NCBI GenBank assembly: GCA_014728085.1
Contig: WJMF01000092.1
Span: forward strand, 1 to 64,000
DNA: 64,000 nucleotides
Origin: Candidatus Zhuqueibacterota bacterium
Lineage (GTDB): Bacteria > Zhuqueibacterota > Zhuqueibacteria > Residuimicrobiales > Oceaniaggregativiventaceae
Reading direction: 5' to 3'
A model generated the notes under the pieces. It was not told the origin of the DNA. It searched no databases and was given only the letters and a program-made list of their open reading frames with translations. This document shows positions 26,352 through 34,299 of this stretch, one piece after another (the first letter of the stretch is position 1; every line of letters begins with the position of its first letter). The position numbers and the translations under genes were made by a program.

Positions 26352-27422
26352 ATGTATCGCATTCTCGTCATGAATCCAGGGTCAACCTCAACCAAAGTCG
26401 CTCTTTTTCAAGATGAAGATTGCATTTTTTCAGAATCCCTTCCGCATTCTACAAACACGCTGGCGAAATTCGCTTCAATGGTGGATCAGTTCGAATTTCG
26501 CCTTGAATCCATTCGATCGATTTTGCAGCAAAAGCAAGTTGCCCTGGAAACTATCGACGCCTTTGTCGGCCGGGGTGGCTTGCTCAAACCGATACCCAGC
26601 GGGACTTGGGTAATCGATGAAAAAATGCTTCATGATTTGCGCCTGGCAAAATACGGCGAACATGCTTCCAATTTGGGAGCGATCCTCGCTTTCGAGTTGG
26701 CAAAACCAGATCAAAGACCATCATTTATCGTCGATCCGGTGGTCGTCGATGAATTGTGCAACTTGGCCCGCTATTCCGGTCATCCCTTGTTACCACGAAA
26801 GAGCATCTTTCATGCCCTGAATCAAAAAGCTGTTGCACGTAAGATGGCGACTCTCCTGGATAAGCCCTACGAACAGCTTAATCTGATCGTCGCCCATATG
26901 GGCGGAGGTATCTCGGTTGCTTCACATCAACAAGGCGGTGTTATCGATGTGAACAACGCATTGGATGGAGAGGGTCCGTTTTCTCCGGAGCGATCGGGTA
27001 CGGTGCCAGTCGGTGATTTGGTCCGGTTGTGTTTTTCATCAAAATATGATGAACAGACTATTAAAAAAATGATTAAAGGCAGGGGAGGCCTGGTCGCTTA
27101 TCTGAACAGCAATGATGTGCGTGCCATTCAGGCTGATATCGATAACGGCGATGAAAAAGCGAGGGAAATCCTGGAAGCAATGGCGTATCAGGTTTCCAAG
27201 GAGATAGCTTCCCATGCCGCTGTTCTCAAGGGTAGCATAGATGCGATCGCACTCTGTGGCGGTCTGGCGTTTAACCACAGCTTTATCGAGTGGATTAAAG
27301 ACCGCATTTCTTTTCTCGCTCCCGTACATGTCTTTGCGGGCGAAGAAGAAATGCAGGCTCTTGCGCTCGGTGTCTTGCGCGTACTGAAGAATGAAGAAGC
27401 AGCCAAACGATATAACGGATGA
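26352..27422 (+). CDS. buk: Butyrate (branched-chain acyl) kinase, copy 2
   Basis: 356 residues, same fold and motifs as the copy at 11407: NPGSTSTKVALF, GRGGLLKPI, HMGGGISVAS, GEGPFSPERSG and LCGGLAF near the C-terminus. The two copies are clearly diverged, which suggests different acyl specificities or conditions and not a recent duplication. It has a GGGAGG site and overlaps ptb by four bases (ATGA). A dedicated sigma-70 promoter lies upstream. Confidence 0.92.
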   Translation: MYRILVMNPGSTSTKVALFQDEDCIFSESLPHSTNTLAKFASMVDQFEFRLESIRSILQQKQVALETIDAFVGRGGLLKPIPSGTWVIDEKMLHDLRLAKYGEHASNLGAILAFELAKPDQRPSFIVDPVVVDELCNLARYSGHPLLPRKSIFHALNQKAVARKMATLLDKPYEQLNLIVAHMGGGISVASHQQGGVIDVNNALDGEGPFSPERSGTVPVGDLVRLCFSSKYDEQTIKKMIKGRGGLVAYLNSNDVRAIQADIDNGDEKAREILEAMAYQVSKEIASHAAVLKGSIDAIALCGGLAFNHSFIEWIKDRISFLAPVHVFAGEEEMQALALGVLRVLKNEEAAKRYNG

Positions 27423-28342
27423 ATCGCAGCATGAAAACGCAGTCATTTGACCAGATTCTCAAACGCGTAAAAGGAGAATTGAACAAAACCATAGCCGTAG
27501 CCATGGCGGAGGAAGAAGAAGTTCTGGCTGCTGTCAGTATGGCTTATCGCGAAAGACTCGCAGATGCTGTGTTGGTCGGCGATGAAAAAACGATTCGAAA
27601 CATCAGTGCAGAACACGATATCGATATTTCTGCTTTTGATATCGTACAGGCTGATAGTGAACAACAGGCGGTGGTTCGCGCCGTACAGCTGGTCAGAGGC
27701 CATTTGGCCGATGTTCTGATGAAAGGTAAATGCTCGACCGCTACGCTTCTCAAAGCGGTTCTGGATAAGCAGCATGGCCTTCGGTCCGGTAATTTGCTCT
27801 GTCACCTGGCTGCTTTTCAGGTCGACGCCTATCACAAACTACTGTTCATGTCGGATGCTGCCATGAACATTCGCCCCGATCTGCTGACAAAAGTGTCGAT
27901 CGTGGAGAATACCATTCGTGCAACGCAGGCACTGGGCATGGAAAAGCCGAAAATTGCTTTGCTCGCTGCTATTGAAAAAGTAAATCCCGGTGCCATGGTC
28001 TGTACGGAAGACGCGGCGGTCATATGTAAAATGCAGGAGCGCGGCCAGATCAAAGGCGCGATTATAGACGGCCCGCTGGCTATGGATAACGCCATCAGCC
28101 ACAAATCCTGCGAGGTGAAAGGCATTGCCACAACCGTGGGCGGAGATGCTGATATTTTAATTATGCCTGATATCGAATCGGCAAATATTTTTTATAAAAC
28201 CATGGCATACCTTGGTTGTGCCAAAACGGCGGGCATTATTATAGGTGCCAAGGTACCGATCATTTTGACCTCCCGGGCCGATAGTGATGAAACAAAGTTT
28301 TATTCACTGGCTCTCGGGATGGCGACGAGCCAGAGAAGATAG
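27419..28342 (+). CDS. ptb: Phosphate butyryltransferase, copy 2
   Basis: 307 residues. Motifs parallel the first copy: VAMAEEEEVLAAVSMAYRE at the N-terminus, VLMKGKCSTATLLKAVLDKQHGLRSGN-type central motif, SDAAMNIRPDL, GAIIDGPLAMDNAIS and IIIGAKVPIILTSRAD near the end. It is translationally coupled to buk copy 2. Together they yield acid plus ATP from an acyl-CoA. An ATG at 27431 is an alternative start. Confidence 0.92.
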   Translation: MNRSMKTQSFDQILKRVKGELNKTIAVAMAEEEEVLAAVSMAYRERLADAVLVGDEKTIRNISAEHDIDISAFDIVQADSEQQAVVRAVQLVRGHLADVLMKGKCSTATLLKAVLDKQHGLRSGNLLCHLAAFQVDAYHKLLFMSDAAMNIRPDLLTKVSIVENTIRATQALGMEKPKIALLAAIEKVNPGAMVCTEDAAVICKMQERGQIKGAIIDGPLAMDNAISHKSCEVKGIATTVGGDADILIMPDIESANIFYKTMAYLGCAKTAGIIIGAKVPIILTSRADSDETKFYSLALGMATSQRR

Positions 28343-28385
28343 TCGTCTGTTAATTGGTTTTCTTAATTTTAGGCGGAATTGTATT

Positions 28386-31262
28386 ATGAAAAAAGGTATT
28401 TTGTTTATTTTATTGATCTCATTTAGCCAAATATTTCCGCAACAGCAGAGCTGGATCGATGGAGACCCCGATTTTACAAATACCTACGCCCTCGACCCCG
28501 GGCTAAAAATCAATGAGGTCATTACGCTTGCACCCCAAACCGGTATATCCGGGGAAAATCAACTTTTAAATTATAAACTATTCGGACTTGACTGGACCTG
28601 GCCTGGCCTTAAATCTCCTATTTCCTCTGCTGAGGATATCGATTACCGACAGGTCGGGGATAAAGGACTCTATCTGGTTACCGATGCCTCTGCAAATGTG
28701 GTTATGGAATTCAATCCGGAAACCGAGGAAACCGTCTGGTCTTTTGGCAGCAAGAATATCGGCGACCGGGATTATCTAAAAGGCCCTGTTGATGCTGCTC
28801 TTTTCAAGGAAGGCGATTTATTCAAAGTTTTGATTGCCGATGAAGCAAGACACAGAGTGCTCAAAATAGACAAAGAATCCCGCGCGGTGGACTGGTTTTA
28901 TGGCGATCCCAATGGTCAGGAGGGCAATCAGCGGGAGCAACTCAACAGTCCCAATGACGCCGTTCTGGTTCCCGGCTCAAGTACTTATCTCATTGCCGAT
29001 AAAGGCAACAATCGGGTCATTATAGTGGATGAAGAAAGCAAGGATATTATCTGGCAGCTCTCTTCGGATACGCTGCAGTCACCGGTGGATGTTGAATATG
29101 TAACCTCAACGGATGAAATATTGATTACAGACCAGGGTAATCAAAGAATTATACTGGTAAACCGCAACACCAAAGCCATCACCTGGCAGTTCGGTACAAA
29201 AGGCGTTGCAGGCAGCGATGAGTTCAGCCTTGCGTCGCCGACGGATGCAGATATATTGAATAGTGGCAATATTCTCATCTGTGATGCCGGGAATGACCGT
29301 ATTATCGAGGTAAACCGCGATGGCCAAATCGTCTGGCGCTTTCATCGTCCACTACAGGCTCTGCAAGATGCTGACCGCATGCCCGATAATCGTCATCTTG
29401 TCATTACCAACTTTTTTCCCAATATCATTGGATATAGCGACTCGCTCAAGGTCTTGCAATTTTACGATCTTGGTGAAGGACGGGAAGTCATTTTTGACAG
29501 TCTCAAATGGCAAACCGATACCAATGCTTTTACCGCGATATCTTTTCAGTTCAGATCCGCCAATGACTATAGCAATCTTACCAGTGCTGAATGGCTGGGC
29601 CCCAATGGATCCGATACCTTTTATACGGTAAATGGACAGGAAATCAATTCTTTTCATCGCGGTCACCGTTTTTATCAGGTTCGGGCCTTTATGCAAACAA
29701 GCAATCCGTTATACACCCCCACATTAAATAAAGTCATTGTCTATTATCATTACTACAATACGGGTGCCAGGGCCAGATTCAAATCCCCGGTTATTTCAAA
29801 TGAATCCGGGGCATTTGTCAATAAATGGGAAAGGATGGTCATCCATACCCGGATTCCCGAACTTCCTGCAGATCGCGATAAGGTAAGGCTGGATTTCTTT
29901 ATTCGCAATGCGGATACGGATGAAGAGCTGGCCAGTTTTAGTGCAAGTCAAATCTCGGAAGAAACCACGGAGTATCTGGATAATTATGCCAATTTGCAGG
30001 GGGTTAAATCAATCGTGTTGGTGGGGAGTGCCAGCACCCTGAAATCCTATACAACTCCGGTTCTCGATGACTGGGAAATAACCTGGCAGCGGATTCTGGC
30101 ATCCACTTCCAGGCTCTCCTTTGTTAACAGAAACGGCAACCAACCCGGTCACTATCGGGCTACCGATGTTTTGCCTCCCCAGCAAAACAAGGTCGATAGC
30201 GTCAGACTGGCGTTTTCCGATCCCGACCTCGAGGCGTTCCAAAACAGGATCGAACTGGTCGTTCATACCCAAAAAAGCAGGGACAGCGTCACCGTAGAGC
30301 TGAACGCAAACCCGGTTGGCGGATTCTTTGTCAACAAGCCGGTACCCATTCTTGTTTCTCCCCAAACGGATCCGGAAAATAATATTCTCGAGGTCCTCGA
30401 TCGTGATACTCTCTATGTCCGCTATCAGGATGCTGATGATCCGGATGATGTTTCTGCCGATACCATTCTCGTGGTTAAAAATACGGTTCCGGAATTCTAT
30501 ATTGAGGACAGGTACGTAAACGATCTTAGCGGGGAGGAGGTCTCTTTTTCAGACTCGCTCTATTTTCATATTGTCGGTGAAAATGACCAAAATCTTTTGC
30601 CCTTTGACCAGGAATCTATTTTCATCCAGGTTTTTGATAACGCCACCGGTGACCTTGAAGATATTCAACTTTTCGAACACCTTGATAGCACCGGCGTCTA
30701 TAATTCGGGTGAGTTCTCTACACAAACACCTCTTCTGCTTGAGCAGAATAATAATGGTATTCAGAATGACGGGGTTTTGCAAACGATGTATAACCATCGC
30801 GTTACAGCGAGATATGAGGATAATCTTACCCTGAATCGATCTGTGTTTATGCCCGTCCAGTCCTTTCCGCCGGTCACTCCAGCGGACAGCAGCTTGTTCG
30901 GGGCACAACCCTATATCGTCCAGGTGGCGCCGAATCCTTATAAACAATATGAAGGTAGTAATTTTAAATTGAGAATAGCATCGGCCACGGGACAAATAAC
31001 GCCTAAATTAATCACCATTTATAATCTTGCCGGCGAACGAATTATTGAAATCGATCCCCAAACCCTGACTTTCGATCAGTCCTTCCCGGTGGCCTCGTTG
31101 ACGTTCGCCCAGACCGATTACTGGTGGGATCTCAGGACGGAAAGCGGACATAAGGCAAGCAGTGGAACCTATTTCCTCAAGATCGAATCCGATCTCTACT
31201 ATGAGGATACCGGAATCAGTGAAGGTGTTGCCATTATTAAAAAGTTTGTTTTAATAAGATAA
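28386..31262 (+). CDS. Secreted beta-propeller protein with FlgD/T9SS-like C-terminal domain
   Basis: About 958 residues. A signal peptide (MKKGILFILLISFSQIFPQQ) leads into five or more NHL/PQQ-like repeats over roughly residues 75-345, each carrying phrases such as VLIADEARHRVLKI, YLIADKGNNRVIIVD, ILITDQGNQRIILV and ILICDAGNDRIIEV. A long beta-rich middle follows. The last 95 residues (VAPNPY, ITIYNLAGERI, WWDLRTESGHKASSGTYFLKI) form a FlgD-Ig or type-IX-sorting-like domain, typical of FCB-group exported proteins. The ATG at 28386 starts the signal peptide. The PorV-like gene follows 32 bases later. Function is unknown; surface or periplasmic display is likely. Confidence 0.82.
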   Translation: MKKGILFILLISFSQIFPQQQSWIDGDPDFTNTYALDPGLKINEVITLAPQTGISGENQLLNYKLFGLDWTWPGLKSPISSAEDIDYRQVGDKGLYLVTDASANVVMEFNPETEETVWSFGSKNIGDRDYLKGPVDAALFKEGDLFKVLIADEARHRVLKIDKESRAVDWFYGDPNGQEGNQREQLNSPNDAVLVPGSSTYLIADKGNNRVIIVDEESKDIIWQLSSDTLQSPVDVEYVTSTDEILITDQGNQRIILVNRNTKAITWQFGTKGVAGSDEFSLASPTDADILNSGNILICDAGNDRIIEVNRDGQIVWRFHRPLQALQDADRMPDNRHLVITNFFPNIIGYSDSLKVLQFYDLGEGREVIFDSLKWQTDTNAFTAISFQFRSANDYSNLTSAEWLGPNGSDTFYTVNGQEINSFHRGHRFYQVRAFMQTSNPLYTPTLNKVIVYYHYYNTGARARFKSPVISNESGAFVNKWERMVIHTRIPELPADRDKVRLDFFIRNADTDEELASFSASQISEETTEYLDNYANLQGVKSIVLVGSASTLKSYTTPVLDDWEITWQRILASTSRLSFVNRNGNQPGHYRATDVLPPQQNKVDSVRLAFSDPDLEAFQNRIELVVHTQKSRDSVTVELNANPVGGFFVNKPVPILVSPQTDPENNILEVLDRDTLYVRYQDADDPDDVSADTILVVKNTVPEFYIEDRYVNDLSGEEVSFSDSLYFHIVGENDQNLLPFDQESIFIQVFDNATGDLEDIQLFEHLDSTGVYNSGEFSTQTPLLLEQNNNGIQNDGVLQTMYNHRVTARYEDNLTLNRSVFMPVQSFPPVTPADSSLFGAQPYIVQVAPNPYKQYEGSNFKLRIASATGQITPKLITIYNLAGERIIEIDPQTLTFDQSFPVASLTFAQTDYWWDLRTESGHKASSGTYFLKIESDLYYEDTGISEGVAIIKKFVLIR

Positions 31263-31294
31263 TGTAATGATTTTTAACATAGGTTGGAGATCCT

Positions 31295-33151
31295 ATGAAA
31301 CGCATAATGCTATCTCGATTTTATTTTATTTTTATACTTTTGATCCTGTTGTCCCTTAACCTTATGGGGGCGGAAGAAACCGGTATCGGATATCATTCAG
31401 CCGTCTTTATGCGTATTCATCCGACGGCCCGGCAGGTTGCCATGGGAAATGCCTTTACCGGCCTGGCAGATGATGTCAATCTGCTTCGTTATAATATCGG
31501 TGGCCTCGGCAATTTACGCTACATCATGGCCTCTGCAAATTTTCACAACTGGATAGATGATACCCAGCAAGGTTCTGTCTCCCTGTCGCTGCCGCATAGC
31601 CTCGGTGTCTTTGGATTTGATTTTTCATATTTCAACGAAGGGGATATCGAAGTGCTGGATGAAAAATTCCGCCTCACCGGCGGAACGGTATCGAGCAGCG
31701 ACATTATGTTGACGCTTGCATATGGCAATTATCTCAATATTTTTAATTATGATTTTAGTTTTGGTGGTGGCATCAAGATTTTAAGACAAAGCCTTGTTGG
31801 TATCGAGAATACGTCGTATGCGCTTGACCTCGGAGCTCAATATAAAATCAAATACGTTTCTCTGGGCGCAACGATTCAAAACTTTGCCTTGTCAAAACCC
31901 AAATTTCATGAAACGGATTTTACCCTTCCTGAGACGTACAGGGTCGGCAGCGCCCTCACCATGCCGATAGGTAAATCACTGCAAATGAACCTTGCCGCCG
32001 ACATCGCCTGGATCCGTGAACAAAAACTTCGCTATTATACCGGCGCGGAACTGATTATCGCTGATTTGCTGGCGTTGCGAGGCGGTTATAAAATTCATAG
32101 CATCGAAGCCTCCCGGTGGGGACTCGGCATGGGACTCTATATACCCATGGAATGGTTGGCCAATTCAAACACAAGACTCGATTATGCCTATTCCCCCGTC
32201 GATGCTTTCGAGTCGAGTATCCATCGTTTTTCTCTGCTTTTCACCTTTGATGTGGCACACCGCATCTATGCCCTGAACTATGCTGACCGGGAACGATTTA
32301 GCGAGATGAGTGAAAAATTGCGCCGTGAGCTGGAAGAAGCGGAACGGGCAAGACAGGAAATCGAAGATGCCAAAACCAGAGCCCTCGCTATGGAGGAGGA
32401 ACTGGGGGCGCGCCTGGATCATATTAAACAAATCGCTGCAGAAAGTGAAGGTAAAATCGAGGTCGAAGAAAAGGAAGCGGATAAGATCCTTGTCAGCATG
32501 AGAATCAATTTTGATTTTGACAAATCGGTCATTCGTCAAAAAGAATACACGACGATGGCCAGAGTAGGAGAGATTCTCAATACCTATCCGCAGGCGATGG
32601 TGCATATATCCGGCCATACCGATTCAATAGGAACTCTGGAATATAATATCGCTCTTTCGCATCGCCGAATCAATAGCGTTATGAGATTTTTGACAACAAA
32701 GGAAAACGTTGCCTCATCCCGGTTCTATCTGCCGGTTGGATACGGCGAACTGCGACCTGTAGCTGATAATGCCACTCCCCAGGGCCGGTTCCGTAACCGC
32801 CGTGTAGAGTTCCTGCTCTATACCAGGGATGCGGAACCCGCCGTTCCGAAAGGAACAGCTATGCTGTCCGTCAAGAAAATCGATAACAATACAGTTCATA
32901 TTATTTGTAATGGCAAAGTAGAGTTTAAGACAAATACACTCAGCGATCCTCACCGCTTTCTCATCGATTTCCCGGGTATTTTTATCTTGTCACAACAGCG
33001 GACATTTGAACTCGATGCCGGACCGGTCATCAGAGCCCGCCTGGGCTACCATCCGGATAAAACCTTTTCACGTGTTGTATTTGATCTCGAAAGACCGATA
33101 CAACCGGATGTCAGATCGGTCGATAACCGGGTCATTATCGCTATTCAATGA
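31295..33151 (+). CDS. PorV/PorQ-like barrel fused to OmpA and AMIN domains
   Basis: 618 residues. Signal peptide at 1-25. A PorV/UPF0164-type outer-membrane beta-barrel occupies about 28-345 (HPTARQVAMGNAFTGLADDV opening motif, GLYIPMEW, DYAYSPVDAF). A charged coiled-coil linker follows (about 345-395). An OmpA C-terminal peptidoglycan-binding domain spans about 400-515 (INFDFDKSVI, ISGHTDSIGTLEYN, GRFRNRRVEF). An AMIN-like domain ends the protein at about 525-618. Barrel, OmpA and AMIN on one chain would tie an outer-membrane pore to the cell wall. It follows the propeller gene closely, so it may help export or anchor that protein (inference). Confidence 0.83.
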   Translation: MKRIMLSRFYFIFILLILLSLNLMGAEETGIGYHSAVFMRIHPTARQVAMGNAFTGLADDVNLLRYNIGGLGNLRYIMASANFHNWIDDTQQGSVSLSLPHSLGVFGFDFSYFNEGDIEVLDEKFRLTGGTVSSSDIMLTLAYGNYLNIFNYDFSFGGGIKILRQSLVGIENTSYALDLGAQYKIKYVSLGATIQNFALSKPKFHETDFTLPETYRVGSALTMPIGKSLQMNLAADIAWIREQKLRYYTGAELIIADLLALRGGYKIHSIEASRWGLGMGLYIPMEWLANSNTRLDYAYSPVDAFESSIHRFSLLFTFDVAHRIYALNYADRERFSEMSEKLRRELEEAERARQEIEDAKTRALAMEEELGARLDHIKQIAAESEGKIEVEEKEADKILVSMRINFDFDKSVIRQKEYTTMARVGEILNTYPQAMVHISGHTDSIGTLEYNIALSHRRINSVMRFLTTKENVASSRFYLPVGYGELRPVADNATPQGRFRNRRVEFLLYTRDAEPAVPKGTAMLSVKKIDNNTVHIICNGKVEFKTNTLSDPHRFLIDFPGIFILSQQRTFELDAGPVIRARLGYHPDKTFSRVVFDLERPIQPDVRSVDNRVIIAIQ

Positions 33152-33157
33152 AAGGAT

Positions 33158-33193
33158 CAGGCAAGAGGCTCGTAACACCTCTTGCCTGCTTTT
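33158..33193 (+). terminator. Rho-independent terminator
   Basis: CAGGCAAGAGG at 33158-33168 pairs perfectly with CCTCTTGCCTG at 33178-33188 around a nine-base loop and is followed by CTTTTC. It closes the propeller/PorV-OmpA operon and separates it from the candidate selenoprotein gene. Confidence 0.85.
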
Positions 33194-33315
33194 CGGAACA
33201 TTTATTGCCAATATCTCGTTAAATCAAAATATTTCATATTTGTATCTGAAATTGTGACAGATCAGGGACAATTTACATTCGCACAATCTATGACCATCAA
33301 CCAGAAGGATTAAAG

Positions 33316-34272
33316 ATGAATATCTTAAGATATCTCGCTGCCTTGCTCGTTATGATTAATGTCGGAATGTGTCAGAATCCGGATAAAGCGGTCTTGAAAA
33401 TCGGCTATACCAATGATCTTCTCGCTTCGATGGATCCCTGCGGCTGAAAGGTCCGCCTCGGCGGAATGGCTCGGAGAGCCACAGTAATTGAACAAAATAC
33501 AGCCGAAAGCAACTTTTTATTGCTCGTTGATGCAGGCGGCTTTTCCAGAGGGATGGGTGAAATCAGCAATTTGAAAACAGGATACCTGCTCAAGATGATG
33601 CTTGAGATGGAATATGCAGCGATCAATATCGGTTACCGGGATCTCACTGCCGGTATTGATTTCTTGGATTCGCTAAGGCAATCCTATCCCAATACACTGG
33701 TTTCCGGTAATATCGTCAATGCGCAAACCAGAGATTATATATTTGACCCTTATAAAATTTTAACACTGGATGCGGTTAATTCGCATCATGTTCCTTACGA
33801 TAAATTAAAAATCGGGATTATCGGACTCACCGATACCCTGAATTATTCTCATCATCGCACCCATAGCAGTATCATCCCGGACATCGAAGATCCCGTTCCT
33901 CTGGCTAAAGCGTGGGTAAACAAGCTTTCCCGGCGTGTCGATCTGTTGGTACTTCTTTTTTACGGTAAATATCAAACCCTGACCACGATAATCGAATCCT
34001 GTCCTCAGATCAATGTCGCCATTATGGGTGCTGAATATTACCGGGCAAAAAAGTCATCTGCGGATGAAATGCCCCTTGTCACCGCAACCCAGGCCCTGGG
34101 AAAATACGCTGATTTTGTCGAGATCGGCCTTGATAATAATCGCAATATCATTACTCAGGATATTACAAAGATCGCCATCCGTGACTCTGTTAAATTGAAT
34201 CCAAAGATTGAATCACTAAAAGAAGAGTATCAAACCAAAGCCCGGGAATTGGTGGATAACCGTAACCGGTAA
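33316..34272 (+). CDS. Candidate selenoprotein: 5'-nucleotidase/metallophosphatase-like exported protein with in-frame TGA
   Basis: 318 codons if the TGA at 33445-33447 (codon 44) is read through. AGAAGGA lies six bases before the ATG at 33316, and the N-terminus is a signal peptide ending near Cys19. The frame reads MDPCG-TGA-KVRLGGMARRA; in this family the segment is normally EPCGC followed by a GGLARRA-type motif, so the stop falls exactly on the second Cys. Coding continues for 275 codons with family-like features (LLVDAGGFS, NIGYRDL). A hairpin suited to a SECIS element follows the TGA. The first ATG after the TGA (33466) has no properly spaced ribosome-binding site. Metal-ligand motifs are degenerate, so phosphatase activity is doubtful. 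The alternative is a nonsense mutation. Confidence 0.72.
33448..33481 (+). promoter_or_regulatory. Candidate bacterial SECIS element
   Basis: Downstream of the in-frame TGA, TGGCTC (33467-33472) pairs perfectly with GAGCCA (33476-33481) around the triloop GGA. The loop starts 25 bases after the TGA and has G in its first two positions, matching the usual rules for bacterial SECIS elements. A second possible hairpin, TCCGC-CTCG-GCGGA at 33452-33465, sits between. The structure is within the coding sequence, as expected in bacteria. Confidence 0.6.
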
Positions 34273-34299
34273 TGCAACTTCCAATACGGCACCTTGCGA

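Noticed and set aside
33466-34272. A shorter gene starting at the ATG at 33466
   Set aside because: It has no ribosome-binding site at a normal distance, no signal peptide, and begins inside the conserved GGMARRA motif; the upstream in-frame ATG at 33316 has both.
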